Position numbers and translations under genes: made by a program. A model generated the notes under the pieces. That model was given only the letters and a program-made list of their open reading frames with translations. It did no database searches and had not been told where the DNA came from. Below are positions 39,015 to 49,835 of a DNA stretch of 64,000 bases, one piece after another (position 1 is the first letter of the stretch; each line of letters begins with the position of its first letter). The stretch comes from Chrysomallon squamiferum (lineage: Eukaryota; Mollusca; Gastropoda; Neomphalida; Peltospiridae). The DNA is taken from contig CM022670.1 in NCBI GenBank assembly GCA_012295275.1, positions 38,779,751 to 38,843,750 of the forward strand, given 5' to 3'.

Positions 39015-39632
39015 TCAGAGGTACAGTTCGTGACCTTTCTGTGTTCTTTGATCCACATCTCTTGCTCTTCTTTCTCTTCTAATTTTGCGGCCGCTGAAGC
39101 TGCTGGGGGAAGAATGAACGCTGTCCACCATGTCATCACTGACACTGCTACCCAGGTGATTGATGAGGATGCCAGCAGATATTCCTGAGTCGGATTTGGA
39201 GTTCAGCATGATTTCTCTGTGTCTGTCGCCATGGGAAAAAACAGTGGACACGTGGAGAAGGTCAGCCTGACTAGAAAGATCGTGTTCAGCAATTTCGATC
39301 GTCTTCACCAAATTCCTGAGACTGGTCTTAAACAAAACTATGTTCTGCAACTGGCGACAGCTTTTCTGCAAGGAAGCCACTTGCTGGTGCTTCTGGCGCA
39401 GCTGCTCTTGAATTATATCCACGGTTTTTTCAACAGTAGCAAGCTTTTCTGTCAAACGTTTCACCTCCTGATCTTTGGTTGCCATAACCTCATTCAGTCT
39501 GGCTTTCAGAAAATCATCTTTGGCTAACAAAGCTTCGTGCTGATCTTTAACCGTGTGTTCCAGTTCTGCAACACGCTTATGCAGAGCCATAAGATGCTTA
39601 TTGGCTTCATCTATGCTTGTCCTAGGTATCAT
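39015..39632 (-). CDS. VMAC: VMAC-like coiled-coil protein
   Basis: A 205-aa single coding exon. Residues 1-110 are a long heptad-bearing coiled coil beginning IDEANKHLMALHKRVAELE. This aligns with the start of vertebrate vimentin-type intermediate filament-associated coiled-coil protein (EANAHLAAVHRRAAELE from memory). KDQEVKRLTEKL and a hydrophobic LFKTSLRNLVKTIEIAEHDL segment follow at the matching places. The C-terminal 80 residues are Ser-rich and then basic (GRKIRRERRARD) and have no counterpart I recall in the 169-aa human protein. An acceptor (CCTTTCAG, exon start 39661) lies 29 nt upstream of the ATG, so at least one 5' UTR exon exists farther right. A six-codon uORF opens between the acceptor and the start. 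Orthology is probable but rests on remembered sequence. Confidence 0.7.
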   Translation of the reverse strand: MIPRTSIDEANKHLMALHKRVAELEHTVKDQHEALLAKDDFLKARLNEVMATKDQEVKRLTEKLATVEKTVDIIQEQLRQKHQQVASLQKSCRQLQNIVLFKTSLRNLVKTIEIAEHDLSSQADLLHVSTVFSHGDRHREIMLNSKSDSGISAGILINHLGSSVSDDMVDSVHSSPSSFSGRKIRRERRARDVDQRTQKGHELYL

Positions 39633-39661
39633 TTTTCAGCGCTAATGTTGAATTTGCATTT

Positions 39662-42180
39662 CTGAAAGGATATTAATTTTTTTTTTTTTTAGTTATGACA
39701 CTGTTTTTATATTGTGATTATAAGATATAAGAATGCAATACAGAGCACAATAAACATGGTACAGAAACGAATTAAAATATCTATTCAGAAATGCCGAAAA
39801 AAAAAAAACTATAGTCAGCTCTGATGATTAATAACTAATATTGTATATATTATAAAGATTTGAAAAATACAACATAAAACAAATCTAGTGTTTTATTATA
39901 ATCTTGGCATAAAATATTTAGTGATTCATAAATACAGGGCTTTCTATATTTCATCAGTTCAAATTCCAGATGTTAATATATTAAGCCTTTAGACCATTAT
40001 TAAATTTATTTATTTACTTTATTTATTATTATTTCTTTTTCCCTTATTTTTTCTCCTTTTTTTTGTGATTTCTTTACTTATAATGGTATGTTGATTTATG
40101 ATTATAATTTTGTATTTATTGTCTTTACAGAAGTCAGATAGATTTAATTTGAATTCCAATTTTTAAGGAATCAGTTTCAATTCTAATGATCACCAGTTTA
40201 ATAGGTCCAGTGATGCACTAACATTATGTATCAAGTCATCTGTACACCAAATTGTAAATGTTTAGTTAAAAAAAGGATTATTTGGATTAAAAGATAATAA
40301 ATTTCATTCTTTTGCTTAAGATAATTGTTCATAAATAAATGTGTGAAATCTGTAGTGAACTGTATTGTTAATTTTATTTTTATAAGCAATTATAATGGAA
40401 ATATGTATGCAATTGTGTGTATAAATTGCAAAGAAAATTTAAAATATTAATAATAATAATGCTATCTTATTAAGACAAAACTATGTAACAGTTAATACAC
40501 AATATTGTAGTGATAGCGGATCATCTCCATTTAATAGTTATTTAAATGAATAATTAACTTTCATGATACTAAAGTCTATTTAATATTAATACACTAAACA
40601 AGTAACGAGGTAGTGACAACATAGGCCCCACAAATTTTGGACAAACACTGTTGTACATAGCAACCAAAATATTTTATTTATCAATATTTAACATATTCAA
40701 TGATATTGTACACATTACACTCAATTAAAAATAACAAAAAAATAAAATAAAACACCAGAAAAAACATAACATTTATACTTCTGTATCTCTTGATAACAAT
40801 TAATCAAAACACAGATAAATAATAATCTATATTATAATGTAATGTAAAATTTAAAATAATAACAAATATGAGACAAACAGTGTAGCTGTTTTTGGAAAAA
40901 CAGCTCTTATCTGTCTAAAACATGTGTCACTACAGACTTACAGCTCTTAACTTAAGATATGTACTGGAATAATGATATAGTCTAAAACATATGTTTCTTT
41001 ATGTATGAAGTGGTACATGAAGTTCAAATACGTATCTAAGTTGTCCTGTTATCCTAAATTATCTTCGTTACAACACAACAGTTAAGATTTCGATATGTTA
41101 TGTATGACACTATATTTCATGTATGTACATTTTTATGGCAAATTCCAGTTGTAGTTATAACGTTATCAGTCTATCACTGCGACATTGTCGGCTACAGAGC
41201 TAATATTTAGTAATGTGCAATTCCTTTATGAAATAAATAATTGGTATTAATGTATGATATTAATTTAAATGATATCATTTCATATATTTTTCACAAATAC
41301 ATACATGTACTACTGTTTTATATATAATCATTTAAAATAAATAAATTAAATTATTAAATGAACATTTTGATCTTTCGGAACGCTGTATTCACAAATGATA
41401 AAGACATATTTCCTTTTCATTTTTTTTTTTTTTTTTTTTTAATTAATTTTGCATTATGATTTTCTAGTTACAGTTTTTGGAAACCGAGGACAGCTAATTA
41501 GTTTTCAATGCATACCTCAGTGTTTTGTTAAAAGTTTAATTTCACACACCTTTTTGAGTATTTCTGTTTATTGCTACAGATTTCTAAATTCTTGTTCCGC
41601 TTTATCAAAGAAGGATAACCAGTCATGAAATTTCTGATATAATTATCTTATTTTATTATTAAAACTCAAGAAGAAAAAAGGAAAGAAAGGTTTTAAAATA
41701 ATAATAATAATAAAAGGAAAGAAAGGAAAAGATAAAGAAGAAAAAAAAAAGAAAATTGAGGTGGTAAACATGTGTTGAGAAATTGATATTGCAAAAATTT
41801 ATTATTTAATATTTCCCGATATTAACGTTAGTTATTTTATTGAGATTCGAAGGTAATGAATCCTGAGATACGTGAGCTTTTCTATTCAAACGAATAAAGA
41901 AATAGATTATCGCAATTCCACCAAAAATTATAAATGTATTCAGATGATTTCCGTTTATTATTTTAATTCCATACATTTAATATTTATTTTAAAAGACTAT
42001 AATTATTTTATTTGCGGATTCTGGAAGTAAAGAGCTTATAAATATAATGTGATTAAATATTTTCAAAAAGACGACGGAAATGGTGATAACAATAATGTTT
42101 CTTGAAACAATTATTTTTATTTTTATTTAATACTTATCCGTATTTCTGCGCGAAAGTGTCGAAATCATTATTCCGGTTTG
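39662..42180. other. Region between divergent VMAC-like and ASF1 genes
   Basis: It should hold the 5' intron and first exon of the minus-strand VMAC-like gene. No exon could be placed with confidence, and the sequence is AT-rich with poly-T runs and (AAT)n. Confidence 0.45.
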
Positions 42181-42189
42181 ATATTTTAG

Positions 42190-42300
42190 CAAACCAATTG
42201 CAAAATGTATTACATTCTACTTTATGCAGAACAAACCAATGAGCAGCGTTGTATTAAACATCAGAGAACACCTATATTGGACGTTGGCGCTAAAATAAAG
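42190..42300 (+). promoter_or_regulatory. ASF1 promoter: three CCAAT boxes and an E2F-like site
   Basis: CCAAT at 42194-42198 and 42236-42240 and an inverted one (ATTGG) at 42276-42280 are spaced about 40 bp apart. They are followed by GTTGGCGC (42283-42290), one base off the E2F consensus TTTGGCGC. Arrays of NF-Y boxes next to an E2F site are usual for S-phase genes, which fits a replication-linked histone chaperone. The start codon is about 55 bp downstream. Confidence 0.45.
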
Positions 42301-42346
42301 TAGTGTTTCATTGTTTCACTAAAACAGTTATTAATTTTTTTTTAGA

Positions 42347-42591
42347 ATGTCAAGAGTAAATATACTGAATGTTAGAGTCTTAGACAATCCTTCGCCATTT
42401 CTTAATCCTTTTCAATTTGAAATTACTTTTGAGTGTTTGGATGATCTTCCCGAAGGCGAGTATTGATTTGTGTTCAATACAATTTCTGATGCTGTAATAA
42501 CTTGTGTTTCCGTATTATACCTATTCTGAGTATTCATAAACATTTGATGTAAATGCAGATCATAGCTTAAGTAAACAAATATAGATATCCG

Positions 42592-42635
<44 letters not shown>

Positions 42636-45380
42636 TTATAATATATGTATGTATGTATCTACCTATGATTCTATATCGATCTTAGTATCTATCTATCTAT
42701 CTAATCTAATCTATCTTAAATATCTATCTGTAGATAGATAGATATAGATGTGAGTTTACTAAATAATTGTAATAAATGATAAATTATGTTTAATGGTTTC
42801 TAAATGATTATAATACTTAAGATACACGATATAATCAGTTATCGGTCAAAACGTCAGTAATGGTATTGAGTAACAATACTGATGTGATCAGACAGTAGAT
42901 ATTTGGTTACATTACAGGTAGCTCATACTCCTGATGCAAACTAATTTCCTTTCAAGCATTAATTAATAAAATTTGATAGTAATAATTTAAAATAAAATAA
43001 ATCATAAAGCAAAAAAACAAAAATAAAAAACATGAGATAATATTTATTTTTAAGTTTTTAAAAATCTTACATCAATATATTAATATGATAAATATTAATA
43101 TGCATACATTGCATAAACATAGATGTTTATCATTATTCTCTGGGTATTATTATTTAATAACAGGCCAAATAGATTTCATTTCTAGAAATAAAAATAAATG
43201 TATGACAATACTGTATATTTATTAAATAATTTATGAAGAAAAATTTGGACAAATATTTTAGAATTCTTTTTATCCCTCCCCCATTACAAAATTAATTAAT
43301 TTATTTTTACTTGAAACCTGACATTTTGGATCAACTTTATCCCCAAAAATATTGACCTGGTCAGACTTCAAAATGTCCTATTTCATTATAAAAATCACTA
43401 AACAAATAACAGAATGACATCAAGATAATAAAAATACTTATAAATAATTAAATTATGGACATTTTAATTATGTTGAATATCACCTCTTTTTTTTTCTCTG
43501 GTGTTTTAGCCTTTAACTCACCTAATTTCTCTGAGCTAGCAATGATTATAATAGAACTGCAGAATAAATCCTTTATTTCCTTTGATTTTTCAAAATAATC
43601 AAATGAAATTTTCAGGTTAATTAAACTGGGGTATCAGCTATACAGAGACCTGTCAGTGGTTTAGAAAAATCAATAATTATATAAAAGAAGCAACAAAAAA
43701 AAATGAGTTTTGTAAATATGGACATCACCTGAAGATATTTAGGTTTTATCTGAAATTTTATTTGGGTTTTATTTTGTAAGATCTATAAGATGGAAATATA
43801 ATCAGTTTGGGATGAAGAATTATTGACACAGAATTTCATTCACCATGACACTAATCAGAAAATTCAGTGACTCGGCTCACAAGTTCAAAACCCATCTTTA
43901 CAATTATAGAATTGAATGAAACTTCATCAGTTTCTAGTTGAAATGTTATTGTAAAAAAATGTATTTAATTTTGGATGAAAACTATAGGTTAATTGATATG
44001 TTTTGATAGGTTAAATGTTCAAAATTTTATAATTGAACATACCATTTGGAAAATTGATGGATTTGAAAAATTCCATTATGAAGAGTGGCACATCCCTCAC
44101 ATCTTTTCAAGAAATCTCTGCTAAATAAGTACTGAGCCAACTAAAAACAGTCATTTCAGGGATTATCTTTCGCACACTCAGCATGCACTACAGGAAAATA
44201 ATTACATCATTGAAATCCTGGATTATACATTTAAATTATTAGTTCTTAAAATTGTTTATCTGTATTTATTTCCAGATCTGGAATGGAAGATAATATATGT
44301 GGGTTCAGCAGAGAGCATGCAGCATGACCAGCTCTTGGATTCTGTACTTGTAGGTCCTGTTCCTGCAGGAAGTCACATGTTCGTATTTCAGGTAAATTTC
44401 TTTTCTAATACACAGAGTCATCTCTTGAAGTCCGAAATGTAATTTATCATCATGAAAAATAAAAGCCACATATATTTAGATATACATTTCAAACTTATTA
44501 TATACAATTTTTTGGTGTTTCAGAATTTTATAGCATTATTATTGATTCAAAAAAATTAAAAAATTAAAATTCAGTGTGCTTTTAAGAGTTTAATGTATTG
44601 GTTTTATTTTATAATTTTTTGTTTTTAGGCTTCACCACCAGATATTTCAAAAATACCACTTGCCGATGTCGTAGGTGTCACTGTTGTCCTGTTGACTTGC
44701 TCCTATTTAAATCAGGAATTTATTCGTGTCGGTTACTATGTGAGCAACACTTATGACGACCTGGAACTGCAGGAGAATCCACCAAATACTCCAATATTTG
44801 AAAAGGTATTTTTATTATTTATTATTAGTTTTTATTTTATTTTACTTACTGCAACTATTATTATTAGTTTTTTTTATTATTATTATTATTTATTATTAGT
44901 TTTTTAGCCATGTTCAGTTCAAATTTTTAAATATTTGGCAGGATGATATGTTAACAATAAGGATAATCTTTCTGATATTATTTTAAAACCCAGCTTCCTT
45001 TCCAACATTATTACTCTTCATGTTGTTTTAATTTTATTTATTATTTATTTTTACAGCTGCAAAGAAACATTTTAGCTGATGATGTCCGAGTAACCAAATT
45101 CAGGATAGACTGGAATGACACAAAGATTGAGAACGTTAATAATTCTGAGGGCATCAAAGAAAACGGAAAGACTGAGGACGTAGAAAATGGTGAAAACGTA
45201 CCACCTCTTGAGAACACCGAGTCCACTTCCAATCAGCTGGCAGTTGTTAATCATGTATCTGCTTTTAAAGACTGTGAAAGCAACAGCATCGGCTCAGCCA
45301 TGGTCACAGATGTACCCTTGAAGAGTGAGAACAAAACGGACACAAAAACAGACGTTAAAGAGGAAGTAATGGAAACATAA
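42347..45380 (+). CDS. ASF1: Histone chaperone ASF1
   Basis: Exons are 42347-42455, 44276-44391, 44639-44815 and 45057-45380, totalling 726 nt or 241 aa. The first 155 residues match the ASF1 immunoglobulin-like core almost throughout: [67 protein letters not shown] and LQRNIL. ASF1 binds an H3-H4 dimer and hands it to CAF-1 or HIRA for nucleosome assembly in the nucleus. The tail (about 156-241) is an acidic, Asn/Glu/Lys-rich disordered region that differs from vertebrate ASF1A and ASF1B. Intron 1 begins with GC (GAAG|GCGAGT), and only this junction keeps the frame. It splits codon 37, the Asp of the Glu36-Asp37 pair that contacts HIRA/CAF-1 in the human protein. Several AATAAA hexamers follow within 400 nt. 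Confidence 0.97.
42599..42745. repeat. (TA)n, (GTAT)n and TCTA/TAGA microsatellites in ASF1 intron 1
   Basis: A pure TA run (42601-42632), then GTATGTATGTAT, TCTATCTATCTATC and a complementary TAGATAGATAGA near 42732. The last two could fold into a hairpin. Confidence 0.85.
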
Positions 45381-48300
45381 TATTTTTTTTGTTCGAAATC
45401 TTGTTTCAAGAGCAGCTCAGCATTAGTTAAATAATGATTTATCACTGAATTTGTGCAGCTTTAAAATTCAGGGTATACCATCAGTTTGGATTGTGACCAT
45501 GCAACACAATCTTCATCATAAACAACAAATCACTTATTTGGTGCATCCCAGCATTAGTGTTCTAATTATGTGTGGAAAGAATAAGATGTCTTGCCAAAAT
45601 TCTGATATGACTCATCTAAAAAAAGTTCACATATCTATTTTTTGATACATTAGCATCTGATCATGAATTAATTTATTTCAGTAACTTCCACTGTTATTGT
45701 TGATATAAAATTTATTACAGAAGACAGAACCTTTGGCTATAAATAATATAAATCGTAATCAAGTAATTGAAAATAAAAATAATTTTAGTTTGACTAAAAC
45801 TGTTTTTTACAATTTGTTTACTTTTTAATAATGACTGTAAAAGAGAACATGTTTTAACCATACCAAAAGTTAATACAATGCAGTAACGAAGTGTAACATT
45901 ATATCTGTTAGTTACAGGAAAACTAGTCCATTTGTATTTTCATAAGTTGCAGAAGATAACCATTTGCTGTGTTAGTATTTAGCCAGGGTGTTGTGTAATG
46001 TCTGTTTTTGCTGTGTGAATCATTATTTGTAAAATCAGCTCACATTTATTTGCATTTTTTTTTTACCTATAAGTAATGAAGTGTGGATTTAATCATCATA
46101 TAATGAATGGCCAACAAAACAACTCATTAATTTTTGTTAGTACAAATATAGCATTACACACACACACACAGATTGGTTATATCTGATCCAAGTTTCATTA
46201 TTTATTCATCATTTTAATTTGTAAAGTCAGCAAAGCAAAAACGATTGCTGCTGAGCTAATCTGATTACTGTAGCTGCTTGTGTCACATGATTGAAGCTAC
46301 CAGATGGTTGTCAGGTATGGTGGCTAAGAACTGTATAAATACAGTTGATAACTGCTAAAAATAGCAAAAATATTCTAGCCTTTTCATAAATATTATATTC
46401 CTGTGAATATCTTTCAGAAAATAAAACCTTTTTTTTTCCCTTTTTTTCTACAGTCTAATTTTAGTTTTAATACCTTAGAATTCTATAAAATTCTATTTTT
46501 TAAAATATTTTTTTAACCATTTAATTTCAGTTTTATATGACTATATATCTGAATATTACAAACCTATTTTTTTTTTTTTTTTTTTTTTTAATCAGTCTTG
46601 TTTCAATTGTATGAATATCTATCAGAATATTATAGACCTCTGTTTTTTTAAACAATCTAATTACATCTTGTATAGTGTTTAGTTCCATAAATAGGTGGAT
46701 AAAAGGGACCTATTTTTACATAACTTCTTCACTTCAGTTGTTCAGAAATATCTTCATTATACATACCTATGTAGTTACTATAAGGTTATGACACCAATAA
46801 TGTTGAAAATCTTAAATTCAAAAATAAAATCTAATTTAACTTCATCTGATGATTTACAAATGGTGGGCAAGGGAAATGTCAAAGGTCACAATGTTCTGAT
46901 GGAGTGATTAGGTTGGTTCATTGGAAGTTGAGATGAAAAAAGCTGAAAATATGTTGTAAACAATTAACATATTAATGTTGGTTATATTGATAAGAGTGGG
47001 TTGGGAGAACTAATGTATTTTGTGACATTTGTTTTTTGTAACTTTTTTTTTTTTTTTTTTTTTTGTTCTTCTTGTTCTTATGTAATAGATACAAAGTGTC
47101 TGTGTAGTGATAATTGTTGTGTTTTGTTTACATGTTCATTGTGCTATTTAATTCATTTATTTTTGTTTAATTCCTTAATGTCATAATGATAAATACAATC
47201 ATATACCATAACCATATTTTCATATATCATACTGCTTATATTTTGTATACACCTGAGAAGCTAGTCTGTCTAAATTTTGAATAAATTATTTTCAGTCTTT
47301 TAATTAGATTTTTTAAATTTATAAAGAACAACAATACTTATGTAGTATCCACTACAATTACACCGTGTTTGTGTTTTTATTTTTTTTTTTTATATTTTTT
47401 TTTTTTTACTTTTTTACTTGATTTTGTTTTTCATTTTTCAGGGGGTGGGGTGAGGATTATATTCAGTTTGTCAAACAGCTTTCAGCTGCCAAATAAAAGC
47501 ATGATACAAATAAATTTAGAATATACTACCACTTAAATGAAATCTGTAATTAAAAATTTGAAGTTTCATTTACTTTAAAAATAGTAAAGTTAATATAAAT
47601 TAGAAGTGTTGATTGCTTTCCATTTCATCTCTTGCAGGAGATCTTTAAAAAATTATGTTGATTAATTTATCACTGTACAAATTTAATATATTTTCAGACT
47701 AGTTATATATGACTTTAAAATAGTTTGGGTATAAACTGGTACACCTATACATTTCCTTTTCCTTTTGGAATTTGATTTTCATCAAAAGCAGTCAGCACTG
47801 ACTGACACCTTATTCATTTCTAGTTTACTTCACTTGCATAATGCATTAACCTGGTGAAATTCAAAATGTGCTCAAATTCAAAACCTTAACTGACCACCAA
47901 GGGTACTCTGTTTGCAATATGGTTTCTATTTAAATGAATGAATGAAAGTCTAGGTATTTTAGAATAAAATAAAAATGAATATGGGAAAATTTTTGCTGTT
48001 AATAATTTAACATATTTAAATAACTGTTTTTGGTTTGCTATTATTCCAGTATTGTCCATAGAACATTTTGTGTGTCTGTATGTCAAAATTTAGTATTCAT
48101 ATATCATTTAACTATAATGAAATATTTAATATGTTTAATGATTTTTGTGCCATTTATTCAGTTTGTGTACAGTTGAATAAAATGGCTTCCAGCTTGGAAT
48201 GATGGTTTTATATCAGCCTGATGTTTTTCATATAACTTTGTCAGCACTTACATATGTTTTTGTATTGTCATTACCATGTCTATAGTAACATAACTGTAAT

Positions 48301-48668
48301 AAATAAGACTTTTTACACAGCTTCTATTTGTTTCTGGGTTTGTGGTTGTTTTTTGTTTTGTTTTTTTTCTTTTTTTCATGTTCAGAATATTTTGTTATGT
48401 GAGAATATATATATTAACATATCAGGATAATCTCCAGGGATTATTATATTATGTTCACAAAGGTGAATCCTTTCCTCCAAAATTGGTATTTTCCCAGTAT
48501 GATGATGGTTAAAATGTGTACTCAATTTTAATTTTTTTTTTTTTTTTTTTTTTTTTTTGACCCAACAATGCAATTTGTTTCTGTGAAACTAATTTCAGTT
48601 ATTACATTAAAAGGCTTATTATCATAAAATACTACTACTAATAATAATGATAATTAATATATATAAGT
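45381..48668. other. ASF1 3' flank, no gene seen
   Basis: AT-rich with T tracts. It includes the ASF1 3' UTR. No exon-like open frame or RNA gene was recognised before the tRNA. Confidence 0.5.
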
Positions 48669-48673
48669 AAAAA
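48669..48673 (-). terminator. RNA polymerase III terminator of tRNA-Cys
   Basis: AAAAA on plus is TTTTT on minus. It lies 11 nt past the tRNA 3' end and is the expected Pol III stop. Confidence 0.75.
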
Positions 48674-48684
48674 GAATGTTTGCT

Positions 48685-48756
48685 AGGGGACACCCGGGAT
48701 CGAACCGGGGACCTCTCGATCTGCAGTCGAATGCTCTACCACTGAGCTATATCCCC
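48685..48756 (-). tRNA. tRNA-Cys (GCA)
   Basis: 72 nt, intronless. The acceptor stem GGGGATA pairs with TGTCCCC, followed by discriminator T. The D arm is GCTC...GAGC, the anticodon stem TTCGA/TCGAG surrounds CTGCAGA (anticodon GCA), and the T arm is CCCGG/CCGGG with TTCGATC. The A box (TAGCTCAGTGG) and B box (GGTTCGATCCC) are intact. It matches the human Cys tRNA at most positions. No second tRNA lies nearby. Confidence 0.97.
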
Positions 48757-49815
48757 ACGCTATTTTAAACTTGGCATATAACTTTCATAATCCTTGCACA
48801 GAATTCAACTAATGTATTTGTAAGAAATGTATTTGTTTATGTTTTAATAATAAAATATGTATGCTTGACTGCAGGTATCAAGACTGAGTTTAATTTTTAA
48901 TAAAATATTTTAGTCGATTCTATATTATGTTTTATTAGCTATTTTCTTTCGGATATTTTCGTTAATTTTCGAAATTATGAAATTAAACATTAGTTCTGAA
49001 AGTTCAGCAAGAAGAATGCAGATACTATACTTAGTTAATGTGGGTGCTTTAAAATAAATCGTTAGCAAATATTCTTGTATATGCACCTACCAAAAAAGAA
49101 TAACTGACGTTTTCTCGAATGGGAATTACGGAATCAGCCGAATTTCTTTCGGAAACGATCTTGGTAACTCATGACAACATAATGAAGTAGCGTCATGAAT
49201 GCAACTTGTGTTATTGTTTGAATCTATTTTACTAAATACATTTTAAAATATACATATACAAATTTAAAAAAGTATTTTTTGATTCATTCATAATACTCGA
49301 TTGGACAGGTTTGATTTAATTTTAATTTGTATGAATTGATCATATAAACGTAGATGTGTGTATTTTCGAAATATACCTATTTTCGATCATGTACTAGCAG
49401 ACTCCAAAATATCTCTTTTAAAAAACCTACCTAATTATGTCCTTTTCAGATTAATAATAAAGTAGAATTAAATATTAGACATATGTTACTTCGCCGAAAA
49501 CGCTTGGCCTTCATTATTATTCATATTTGTAGATATAAGCATTTTGATTTGAATTATTTGTAGTAATATAAAGTATAATAAACAGTAATGGTAAATAACC
49601 ATGGAAATTCCCCAATAGGCTTAATGATTTCTTGTGTTGATTATTGAGTTTATCTGAGAAAATATATCGATATTTAATTAGAAATAAAAATTACTTACTT
49701 ACGTTATTATTTGTTTGTTTGCTTGCTTGTATTATTAGTAGTATTGTTGGTATTAATATAATTTTTAATAATACATTATTTATTTTTAATTTGTTTCCCA
49801 TTCACTTTCCCGCAG
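48757..49815. other. Upstream region of DNAI3
   Basis: It contains a candidate X-box (49164-49178). An acceptor ending at 49815 (TTTCCCGCAG) precedes the DNAI3 start codon by 20 nt, so a non-coding first exon must lie in this interval, or less likely farther left. I could not place its donor with confidence. Confidence 0.45.
49164..49178. promoter_or_regulatory. Candidate RFX X-box upstream of DNAI3
   Basis: GTAACTCATGACAAC. The right half GACAAC fits RRNRAC and the left half GTAACT fits RYYNYY except at one base, with a 3-nt spacer. RFX X-boxes are the standard promoter element of motile-cilium genes. It lies about 660 bp before the start codon. Confidence 0.35.
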
Positions 49816-49835
49816 ATCTGATTTAATCAGTAACA

